This document shows, piece after piece, positions 11,380-21,500 of a stretch of 64,000 nucleotides of DNA (position 1 is the stretch's first letter; the number at the start of each line of letters is the position of its first letter). The notes below the pieces were generated by a model. The model made no database searches. It was not told the DNA's origin and worked only from the letters and a program-made list of their open reading frames with translations. The stretch is taken from contig CM066304.1 of the NCBI GenBank assembly GCA_033807695.1, forward strand, positions 1,488,001-1,552,000, written 5' to 3'. This DNA comes from Daedaleopsis sinensis. Lineage: Eukaryota > Basidiomycota > Agaricomycetes > Polyporales > Polyporaceae. Position numbers and translations under genes: made by a program.

Positions 11380-14300
11380 TCATCTACGTCTGCGTGCCGT
11401 AGGAATGGTTACCCATATGTGCTTGTCTTGGATGACCGTGCGATGCCGAACAACTGGGCTGACAATGTCAGTGAGCGCTACAAAGGATTCTGGCCCGGGA
11501 GCGAAGTTCGTGTTGTCGAGAAATGTATCTGCATGCCAGGACTGGGTACGGAGATCAGGGCTGTGGTTGACTGCGTGATTAGTAATAGACATGAATATAT
11601 ATCTGTGAGCATATACGTACAACGAAGACAATGGTTCATGTGCCCGGGAGAACAATTCTTCGGCAGGGACAAGCCAACGGACAGCAGCCAGTAGGTGTCG
11701 TTCTGGCATATGCTGATCCTCGTAGACGAAGATGTCAAGGATCTCTCCCACCCATGTCATCGTAGGTGATGTGCGTATTAGCGCCAGTGAATCGCGAGGG
11801 GAACCTGCACGGCGTGATGGGTGGTATCGATGTCCATCAATCACTGCATAGTCAAAGAACGTTGCGATGTTGTGAACCAGAACACTGGTGGGGTTTTTAG
11901 GTAGTGATATGGGTGAGTGGAACTCTTGTAGCGGGTTGCGAACTTGGACATATCGGAGGAAGTCGTAGTATGTTGTATCAGGAAACCGATCGCGTGACGC
12001 GCGCACGCTGAGCTTGAGTCCAACACCCTCTGCACGAGAAACCACGTCAATATGCGGAAAGATTACTGCGGCGGCCTGAGTGACTTGCCGTCATCAAATG
12101 CATCCTCGATTTCCTTAGCCAGGTTCTGAAATGTCCCGCGCTCGTCCGTTGTCGCCGTGACCATAGCATTGCACCCGTCAGAGATGACAGAAGCATGGTC
12201 CCCCGCTCCTGCCTGCTGGGACCCAACGGCGAGCTGTCACAAGCTGTCATTAGTAATTAAACGATGTGCTACTTTGCGAGCCATACCATGTGATCCAGAC
12301 GCACTGAGCGATGAAATTCACGAAAGAACGAGCATTCGAGTTCACCTCCGGCATGTCCACTGGTCTTGAAAGACTTCAGAATCTTGTTCAAACGCTCGAA
12401 CAGAAAAGTCCAAAACTCTCGAAGAGGCCCATAATCCCGTACAACGTCACCGGTGTGCGTCGCATAGTGGTGGTTGGGGCGAATCACCTCAGGACCATAC
12501 AACTACACAGCGAGAATCAGTCACGGTACAACCAGAAACCTGGAGCACTCCATCGGAACACTGACCTCGATGAGCTCAGTGCAATACTCGCGCAATAGAC
12601 GGTCTGCTTTAACGATGTCTCCCTCGTGTAGCTCTTCAGCGAGAAAGAGCGTCAATGCAGCGCTGAGCTTGAGGAAGTTGGCAACATCTTGCGGAAGGAG
12701 GTTGTTCTGATTCAGCGACGGCCACGGAATATCTTCCCCATCCGACCCTTCAGAGTACAGATCATGATTATCGACCTCTTGCGCGCCGTCGTCGTCTGAC
12801 TCTAGGACCATTTCCTTTTCACAAGTAAAGTTCGCATTAGTAAGCCTCAGTCGGCGTATGATAGGCATAGAAAAGACATACTTGTCGCTTAGCAGTGGGG
12901 CGAGATACACGTGATGAGCGTCGTGGCCCTTCAACGTTGTTCCCGGTCTACAAGTCCGCCGTGCGTACTGAGTCTCAGCTCCTCAACTTGAAATACCATG
13001 GAGTGGAGACATACCTGCGCAGAAGACTGCTTGCCCTTTCGTCTGCGAATAGATTTTCTCTGTATAGCTGACTGTGCCGCGTTCAACTTCGATTTACGTT
13101 TGGCTTTGCGCGCAGCCACTAAGCCGCCCAATCTCCTCAGACGCTCTTCGCGTCGTTCACCAGTAGGATCAGGAGCGGCGTCTTTCCAAACTTCGGGAAT
13201 CTGTCGGCATGGCATTAAAAGAGCGGTAAATGTGTTCATCTAGGGGGTAACGCACCACAAGCGGACCGATCACTGTGGCTAGAACGAGCCATTGATCTGC
13301 CGTCAATGACCCTCCAGCAGGTTCCCCGATAAGTTTAGGCAGCCGACCAAGTCTTGCGGGGAGCTGAAGCTATAGAGCCCACTTGTCGTCAAAACCCGTC
13401 CTCAGCAGAAGCATACAAATCACCTACATTGTCTAGAAGATCATGAAGGTGACGCAACTCACGGGATTTTCTCAGAATCTTCAATTGGACCCAGATGTGA
13501 TAGAAGTGTGTCTTGACCAACCCTGTTTGAGGACATACCATCGTGTCAGCCCTGGACCATGATGATACCAGACTTCGAACGGTTGTCGCACGACTGACCT
13601 AGGAACAGATTGTGCATCGGATCGATCACAATCATGCGACACATGTCGAAGTACGGCAGGCGACAGAGCTCGGACCATCGGGTTGCATGTTGCCTCGCGA
13701 ACTCGTCACGTTCAGCCTTTGTGCCCAGTGTATAATATTGGTGCATATATGTCCGCTGCTCCCCGTCTGTACGTGAGCGAAATGCTTGAGAAATCACAGT
13801 TTAGCATACAGTCTACAAGATGAGATGTAGAAATAGGGACGCATACGCACCGTTGGCGCGGAATGCATCAGCGGTTGCCTTCACAGCTTGTGATATCCAA
13901 TCGCGCGTACAAAAGAAGGTGTGCGAGTGTGACCCAAACCCTCCTAGCTTGTGCGCTGCCGGCTTGTCGCAAATCACTCCAACAAGAATGACGCGTACCA
14001 TGCGGCCATGAGGACTGGACGGTGTCGGTATAACCACACCGTGCTTCCACAAACGCAGAAGCTCGTTGGTAAGTACACGCATATATCGCTGGACTTGATC
14101 GGGATCAGCTTCTTTAGGTCCCGGCATGATAGCTGTAAGCAAGAGATACGCAGTGCGGTACCTGCATAGATTATTTGTACAATCATCTCAACTTCGTAAT
14201 TGGACAACGTACCTGAGATGAGGTGGAAGGTTGATGATATTGAATGACATCGGGCATGAGGAATGGGTAGGCGCAATCTTGCTCCGGAGGTACGAGAACC

Positions 14301-15994
14301 TACACATCGTAGTCGCAGAACAAGCAACCGTGCGTCAAATGAGATAGTGCGTACTAACTTCACATGATATATACCACTCACCAATCGACACCCAATGTTA
14401 GTCCAATCCTCAATTCACCATCTGGTCCACTGTTGCGAAGGTCGTATCGGAAGAATGATCGTCCATCAGGCCCCTTCAGTTGCTTGCAGATAGCACCATC
14501 GAAGATGTCGACGAACCGGCCGGCGATGCGCTCTCGATTGCGCCATGCTTCTAACATGCCCTCGAGCCCAGGCAATGCGAGGATGATCGCCAGCTGCTCA
14601 GCGATAGATTTGTATGGGAACTGTAGCCTCGGAACAGGCTGCTTGCGTGATGTTCGACCTTTGCGCCGTTCTGCGGCCGTCAGTTGCAACTTGAAAAGAG
14701 GATGACGACAAATCTTGCAGCGGGCGGATGGATTGGCAAGGACACTTTCGGGATAGACCTCGCAGCAATCCGGACAGACAGGTAGGATCCGGAAATGAGG
14801 CTCCAGGCGAAGTGCGTGAAGAACACCTTTTAGGGAACCGTAGAGTGATGCCACCAAATGCTTTTGACCGGCGGCCATGAGTATATACCCAATCACCGTG
14901 AGTACAGTGTCGCAGTGTCGAAATGAGAGGTGACCAGACAGGTGCAGCCAGGAAACGAGCAAGGATGTGAGCAGAACGACTGGATGCCACCCCTTCACAG
15001 CACTGAACGGATTGCCATATGTATCGAACCGTGGGGGGATGTGATAGGGGTCATCTTCTTGACCAGCGGGGGGGCATGTGTCGGACGCGGTCGAGCCTGA
15101 GGCTGAGGACTCACTACTGCTCTGGGGGCGTTCCATAGGTATGCTGTCGCGAGTGCAGTTCTGCGACTCAGAGCTGCCTGATCCACCGATCTCCGCATCA
15201 TCGTGACAGTCTTCCCAATCTGAGTCGTCGTACGGCACGTCGGATGAAAAGGACACTCCCTCGTTTTCCATTTCCATCTCGATTGCGGTCTCCGGCGGTG
15301 TATTGCTCTCTGCAGTAGAGTCGCATCCAAAGCTACCATACGGTACCTCGGCCTCGTCACGGAAGTCTGTCGAAGCTTGACCGGTCAGGCTGGCAATCGA
15401 TGAAGATGAGGTGCCATCGTGAAGCATTGGATATATCGTTGAAAGAGGTGGGTGACCGTAAGAGGAGAAACCCGTGAGAAGCGAAGCATTCTGTTGACAA
15501 AAATCATATTTAGCGCTCAGTAGCAAATACGGCCTATGCCACTTCAACCTACCGCAGACGTCGATATACCCCAAAGTGTGCTCTGCAGTGAACTTTCGGC
15601 ACATGCTGAGAATGGTGAAATGTATCCAGGTATATGCATATTTGTAAATACCGGTTGTTGGGACAAGGCAGCCTGGACAGATGATGTAGAACATGGAGCT
15701 GACGCTGCCCCGGGCTCAAGGGCTGTGGAAGTATGAACAGTCGAAGGCAAAGGGCTGAGGGTCGGCGCAGATGTAGCCAACGATGTGCTTCGGGTTGGGA
15801 CTGAATAGTCCACGAAACATCTGGCCCGACGGTCTTGCGATTCATGGCCCAGCCGTGTTGTTCGAGGTTGTAGCTCTTTTCCCTTGCAGTTGGAGCAGTA
15901 ACATATGTCCAGCTTCGCCTGTGACCGGTAGTATACGTTCAGTGAGGATATGATCAGTCGCACTCGTGTGCAAGACACACCACCAGCTTACCAT
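11380..15994 (-). CDS. Tnp2-family (CACTA-like) transposase, probably frame-damaged
   Basis: Basidiomycete Tnp2-type transposase, which would cut and move the surrounding element. The initiator ATG (15992-15994) appears to be a 3-nt exon followed by an intron. Exon 2 begins at 15918 and reads MAKLDICYCSNCKGKE, the N-terminal Cys motif of the family. An acidic, Ser-rich region follows, then a core with ALRLEPHFRILPVCPDC, GPDGRSFFRYDLRN, LRIGLTLGVDWFS, IMPGPKEADPDQVQRYMRVL, VICDKPAAHKLGGFGSHSHT and the hallmark IDPMHNLFLG at about 13,600-13,660. The C-terminal part has RPNHHYATHTGDVVRDYGPL and, after an intron, LAVGSQQAGAGDHAS. That frame hits a stop at 12063-12065, while the family-like continuation (VIFPHIDVVSRAEGVG to the stop at 11380) lies in another frame. 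A change between 12,066 and 12,092 is needed and no intron of credible length fits. The internal splice pattern is only partly resolved. Confidence 0.88.
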
Positions 15995-16368
15995 AGCGTA
16001 GTTCGATCCAGGACGCCGACATGAACTGACGACACAGACGGTCTTCCGTGTGGGAGGAGGCAGAGACTCGAAGTCAAGGAACCAACGACCGACTACTTGT
16101 ACTACGCAACTTCCACTATGAAGATACAGACGAACTGTATCTTAAGTTGAGATACCGCTCATCTTTGCCGTAGATATTTCAGCGACTCCTCGCCCCGCAA
16201 AACCGACCATGATTCCTCTCGCCGCAAGGGGTCTTTGCCATTCAAAGAACATAGTACAACTGCTGCTGGCAATCGTGCAACGAGTTGCGAGCACACACAC
16301 GATACGGTAGGAGAATCCCAGCCCAGCAGGTATCACTGCACAATTAGATACCACACCGTACTAGTCCT
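15995..16368. other. Spacer between transposase start and the 241-aa gene
   Basis: About 370 bp. It must contain the transposase promoter (reading leftwards) and the 3' end of the 241-aa gene. No clear TATA box or additional open frame was recognised. Confidence 0.5.
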
Positions 16369-17206
16369 TTACACGCGAAGACCACCGCTCGTCAGTAACC
16401 CGGCAAGATCCTCTGCAACTCGCAGTGCCTCCACCATCTCTTCACCACCACCCAGATTCTCTATCATCCGTTCCACCATCTTCAAGCAGGGCCGTGGCAT
16501 CGGCCTAGGACGAGTGACTAGCAGAGATCTTGTTGCTCTACGATGAATTTTCTAACGATCGACACCATCAACAAATGCATGAGAGTCGGATATGACTGAA
16601 GCACGTACCAGATATGAGTCAACGAACTTCACGATGCACCACCAAGGCAGCACGAGACTGGTACGACCAGCACCACCGTGACATCGACTCGTCATACGCC
16701 AGGCATACTGCCGCAGCCAATACCCAGGGACTGGGTATTGACTGGGGTGGGAACGGTTTGCCTTGATGCGCGACACCCACAAAGGGGCTCCTGGCGCGTG
16801 GACGTTGTCGCCGGTGTAATGATCGAGGGCTATGACCAAAGGCGGAGCGGGTACTGACGCGTGAACGGTGACAAACAGTGTGTGCGTATCTGGGTCACGG
16901 AAAGGCCCTTCGGGTAGATGCTACAGTCGCCCCGTGTAAGCACAGGACCGCGGCGAGATGTCATGCATGGCTTACGGTGATCGTATCGACATGGACAGTG
17001 ACCGCCATCCGTAAGTCGAAAGGGTTATGCGAGTCGGAGCCATGGAGATGTGCGAGGTCTTGAAGCTGATGTACGAAGATATCGGCCGGAGTGGTTGGGA
17101 GTTTAGGTGTTTTGAGATGAGTAGCTGCCAGCTCTTTGGGACGTGGAGGTGCCCGGCGAGCGACAGGTCGAAGACGCAGTGAGTGACGGAGATGAGGGGT
17201 CGACAT
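16369..17206 (-). CDS. Unknown three-exon 241-aa protein beside the transposase
   Basis: Exons on the minus strand are 16976..17206, 16609..16920 and 16369..16551. Lengths 231, 312 and 183 nt are all multiples of three, introns are 55 and 57 nt with GTAAGC...TAG and GTACGT...TAG, and the joined frame is open throughout, so this is a real gene rather than chance. The N-terminus is basic (two runs of Arg/Pro in the first 30 residues), followed by PTTPADIFVHQLQDLAHLHG. The middle has VIALDHYTGDN and APLWVSRIKANRSHPSQYPV. A Trp/Arg-rich block WLRQYAWRMTSRCHGG follows, and the C-terminus is a helical region (ERMIENLGGGEEMVEALRVA). There is no signal peptide or membrane segment. I do not recognise the family. 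It is either a third gene of the transposon, a passenger, or an unrelated neighbour. Confidence 0.78.
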
Positions 17207-18091
17207 TGGAGTTGTGTACTAGTAGTATAGCGAACAACCGGGTAGCCATTTTATACCGACTCGGAGGTGTTGCCTAGAAGGATAGACTCGGTGTCGCCTT
17301 AGCTTGGTAAACTGAAGACGTCGAGTGGCAGAAAACGTCAAGGTAGAGAGTGCTGGAGTCGACGGTGTAGTAAGACAAAGCGACATCACATATTCCCCAG
17401 TCGAGCGCCGGCACATCGCATGCCTCTGAGCCATCGGCGATTAACGCTCTGTGAATGCATCATTATCATCGATACTCGCGGTAGCTCGGGGCTCCCGATA
17501 CTGTGGCTACTCGAGGTGAGTGTGTATTGATTCAGATACTAGTTCTGCTATCATAGGGATGTACTGACTACTCCATGAATCAGTCCCTTTTATATGCTCC
17601 TGCTACTTCTCGAGAAACGCAGTGACTTACTCGAGCTCTCGCCAGCCTCCAGGTGTGATGGATCATCTCGGCATGTAGCATTCACCTCATGTACTAAGCC
17701 CTGAACATACATGATACAGTACAGTGAAGACATACTGAAAAAAACCCTTCAGTTAGTAAGAGACTCACGAGTCAGTCGTCCATGCAGCAGCTCACATGCG
17801 GCAGCTGTTCTATACGACGTCTTGTTCCTGATAATCCGATCAAGTGTTCTTGCGCTTCTTCAATTACAGGCACTGACGGCGTGGAGGCCTTGGGGTGAAA
17901 GTCCAAAGTCGAGATGGGGAAGTCGTCCGGGCGTCGATGGCTAAGCGCGGACTGGCATTTGAGCAAGCTCCATGGGTGTCGGAGTTGTTCGACGATATAA
18001 ATCACAGGCAGCGAGGGCTAGTAAAGGGCAAGGTCAACGCTCGACTCAGCCACCTCATCGACCACACCACTGCAGACCACTCACTCTCTTC
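17207..18091. other. Intergenic region with a TATA box for the secreted protein gene
   Basis: No gene seen. It includes the promoter of the 241-aa gene on the left, the variant palindrome GACTCACGAGTC at 17762-17773, and on the right a TATAAAT at 17996-18002, about 90 bp before the ATG at 18092 of the next gene. Confidence 0.5.
17248..17274 (-). promoter_or_regulatory. TATA box and 17-bp upstream motif of the 241-aa gene
   Basis: On the minus strand TATAAAAT occupies 17255 down to 17248, about 42-49 bp before the ATG at 17206. Immediately upstream lies the 17-bp motif GGCAACACCTCCGAGTC (17258-17274), which is found identically at 5553-5569. The placement suggests a core promoter element. Confidence 0.45.
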
Positions 18092-18526
18092 ATGATGTTG
18101 TCCATACTCCTGCGCACCCTCGCCCTCGTTCTCTTCTCCCAAACCATCTGCGCGTCCCCACTCGCCGTCGATGCCGTGAACAAGCTCCCCGTGTCAGACG
18201 TCAGGCTCGTTCCCGCAAACGTGAACATCACCTTCAACACGCACGGCGCGCCGCACAGCGACGAGACCATCCCCTCCACGCTTATGGCGTGCGCGGCGGC
18301 GAACTGCGCCAGCTGCTCCAACATTCCCCTCCCGACGATGTTCGAGACGTGCATCGGCATGCCCGCCGCGCAGTCGGTTGCGGTCTTCCAGCAGTTCAAC
18401 GAGGCGCTGAACTATGGCGTGTTCGTTGGGCCGCCTACTTGCGGGTCGTTCGCGCAGATTCCGCAAGTCAACACATGCTTCAACGTTAACAATGGTCCAT
18501 TCACGGACTTCTTCATCACTGAGTGA
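18092..18526 (+). CDS. Small secreted cysteine-containing protein
   Basis: A single-exon frame of 144 aa. The first 22 residues form a signal peptide: a hydrophobic core (LLRTLALVLFSQTI) with a short polar end CAS before PLAVD. The mature part has a cluster C-x4-C-x2-C (MACAAANCASC) followed by single cysteines in FETCIG, PPTCGS and VNTCFN, six in all, which would allow three disulphides. One N-glycosylation site NIT lies in the first half. No catalytic motif is visible. This is the pattern of basidiomycete small secreted proteins, whose roles are mostly unknown. A start upstream in the same frame is possible but would bury the signal peptide. Confidence in the gene is high, in any function nil. 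Confidence 0.85.
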   Translation: MMLSILLRTLALVLFSQTICASPLAVDAVNKLPVSDVRLVPANVNITFNTHGAPHSDETIPSTLMACAAANCASCSNIPLPTMFETCIGMPAAQSVAVFQQFNEALNYGVFVGPPTCGSFAQIPQVNTCFNVNNGPFTDFFITE

Positions 18527-21500
18527 AACTGTCAGTATCTACTCTCTTGGCCGTCGATGAAATCAGCACTGACGGTTCTGATCCTACCAGTGAGTTAAGA
18601 AAGTGTGGTGCATGGGAGTAGGGTGAGACGGGATGTGAAGGTCGCCGATGCAAGGTCTGGTATCAATACGAGCTTGAATGCAATTATTCATGCTGTTGCG
18701 ATACAGTACGGTTAAGTGCTCCCTGAGCTAACGTGGGATGTCAGGTGCGACTAAGATATGATCGGAGAACGAGCACGTTACTGAGTGAAGAGGTATTCAA
18801 GACGACCTCGCCGCGTTCAAGTATGCTGTCAGCGCATTTCGACTAGCAGTCCATCCTCCACTGTCTGCCAGCGGTCTCATGTCGAACACTCCGACTTGTC
18901 ACTGTGGCGTACTTCAAGTTGGAACTTGGGTCAACTTTGCTGTCAAAGCCGTGACACAGAGTACTTACTTGCTCCTACAACGTGAAGCACTGGTGGGACT
19001 TGCGCCGCAACGCCTAACCAGATTCGTTATCACCATCGAGGTTGTGCCTTACGATCGCACCTTGAGTGAGCCGTGCTCTATGAACTGTATGACCATATGA
19101 CAGTGAAGAGCGAGCTAATCAAGCCTTCCACATCATGATGTCCATTCTGCTCAACTCGGATAGAGTCAGAACTACACTCACCTATTACCTCCTCATGTTC
19201 ACGGTGGTACGGGGAGGAATTTGGGATATAGACAAATAAATTGAGAGCAGACACATAGGCTACGTACACAAGTTGACCCAGCAAAAGCATATAACTCCAA
19301 CACGGGTCGCCCCCGACAAATATTGAGGTCGGTGCGAACTTGAGAAGGAGATGTCGTTCTCCCTTGCGAAAGGCTCAAGACCCTCCCGAACGTGTTGCCG
19401 TCGAAACAGAAACACAGAGAGAGGATCCCAAATATCAGCCCACGAGGTGACTTTCGATAGAGAGCCTAAAACTTTTCCGCTGGCTCTTATACTCAGCGCC
19501 TACAACCTTGGCGTTTGTGCTCCGGCTACGCCCGCGACTCCCGGTGGTGCTGTGACGGATACCAGTCACGGCGGCGGAGTGATGTGATCGTCACTAGTGG
19601 TAGCGGCCTGATACGTGACATTTTACCCGTTGAACTTGACGGTGACTTTAACCTACTTACTACTACTTGACCACTACGTCACGCTAGTATAGCTCTGAAG
19701 GTAGTGCTGGATTGTACGCATGTTCACTCTTCTTTTACGCGTCACTAACGCATCTTGAGCAGCACTAAACATTGGTGGCCCCGATGTTTGAGAGGGCCGG
19801 GGTGTTCAAGCTTCAACTTGAAGCTTCAAGTACCAGGCCCGCTCATGCTACTCAACTGTAAATCATCTTAGCCTCACTCTGAAACTTGGCATTTCCAAGA
19901 ATTTCATCTGTTGAGGTCGTTCGTCTGAGCCTTGCGAAGAGATCACCATGCTCACAAAGTACAAACGTACGTCTACAATATCTTTCCCCTGAACGCCTAA
20001 CTCTCATGCTATGCTAATACTTATCACACAGCAGACTCGGAGTTGCACAAGGCTAAGCGGTAAACTGCTTGCTGCGACACGTCATGCTACATATGAGTCG
20101 TCAATGCACTCGTACTCACGGTCAGTTCGTTATCAGGAAGGTTTGTTCCACCACTATGGACGTTTGTCTGTTCAGACACCTTACATACTCATGGCAGAAA
20201 TCACTTGAAGAACTCACTCATTAACAACATCTTCAAGTTCTACTGCTCTTAACAACCGTAGGCCTTCGTACCGCAGTGTTTTGTTGAAACCTCATGCAGC
20301 GAACCGATGCTGTACGCCGGGGACGGTCACTTGTCGGCCGAGAACGCACGCCGCTGGGCACCAGACCATCCGTAAGCATGTTCCGCTTGAAATGTGCTCG
20401 TCACCCTTTTTACAGTACCCAGCATTCCATCAGGGCCTTCAGGCTACGCATCTCTACGAATACCCACAAGCACCGATTTCACCGAAGCTAGACGTCCGCC
20501 GCGTGAAGTATGCCCCTGTCGCGTCTTTCGGGTTGCTACAGAAGACCCTGAATGTGCGAACATTGGTGTGTGTACTGTGCCTGCTTTTGAGAAATGTTAC
20601 CACTAGCCGCACTCACGCACTGCGATCAGAACTTCATTTTCAACAGGTACCTCATGGAGACATGCATATGACTCGTCCCCCTTCGCTCTTTGCTTTGCTA
20701 GGTGGGCTCCGGGCCGGGGAGTACCACTGTTCATCACACCAGACAATAATCATACCGGCCGACGTACGTGTTCATCGATGCCCCATCAAAGCATAACCCT
20801 GACGTGAGTATTTCGCCTACTTATCGCGCTGACACCGCCGCGGCCTCGACTTGCCTTTCTGTAGCATTCGGACCTTGCATCAAATCATCTTGACAAGATT
20901 GCACAGAATCTCTAAAGTCTGCCTTCCCTATATGACTCTCTCGGACCGGTTCTTCCTGTTCACGGGATGATCGATTATGCATGATGCCCTGATGTCTAGG
21001 CGAATAGTGCGCTCAGTAACTTCCCCCTCAGAATGCTGGGAGCATCGAACTGTTGGGAAGATCAGAATTGCGTACCGAGTGCAAGGTCATCCGGTTGAAC
21101 CGGATCAAGCCGATCCGGCTCGCCAATCGAGCCAGTCATGCAAAATGTCCCGCGGAGCATGTCTCCGATTCCGTCAACGGAGCATCCCGCTGGATGCTGC
21201 CACTACCCTCGCTGGCTGTATCGCGTGGAAAGTACGGCACGCTGACCCCAAGTTAGCATTTCTAATGAAGCGATGTCGCCTTGAGGACAGGTGTCTGGGT
21301 GTAGTAAGCTGTTCGGGCGATCCCCTAGCCGGCCCGGGAGACAGCGAGAAGACATTCATCGGTGAGATCCCATCCAGTCCCCTCCCTTCATCTCGCTTAC
21401 TGCTGTCGATACTGAGCGAATCCTTTATGGAAGGCGTTGTACTCGACGGCTGCTGCTGATGGCGTTCCATTCAAGTGGAGCAGCATCGTGCTTCTCCGGC

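Larger units (their letters stand above)
8376..17773. mobile_element. Tnp2-type (CACTA-like) DNA transposon block, boundaries tentative
   Basis: The block contains a Tnp2-family transposase (minus strand), a convergent 511-aa accessory gene whose stop lies only about 140 nt from the transposase stop, and a 241-aa gene of unknown function behind the transposase start. The proposed limits are two copies of a 12-bp palindrome, GACTCGCGAGTC at 8376 and GACTCACGAGTC at 17762. They are a guess for the ends: no long terminal inverted repeat and no CACTA terminus was recognised by eye. A third copy of the palindrome at 5023-5034 weakens the boundary argument. The transposase identity is solid; the extent is not. 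Confidence 0.5.

Noticed and set aside
21053..21459. Overlapping open frames of up to 160 codons at 20.98-21.46 kb
   Set aside because: No splice continuity, no motif, and overlapping frames on the other strand.
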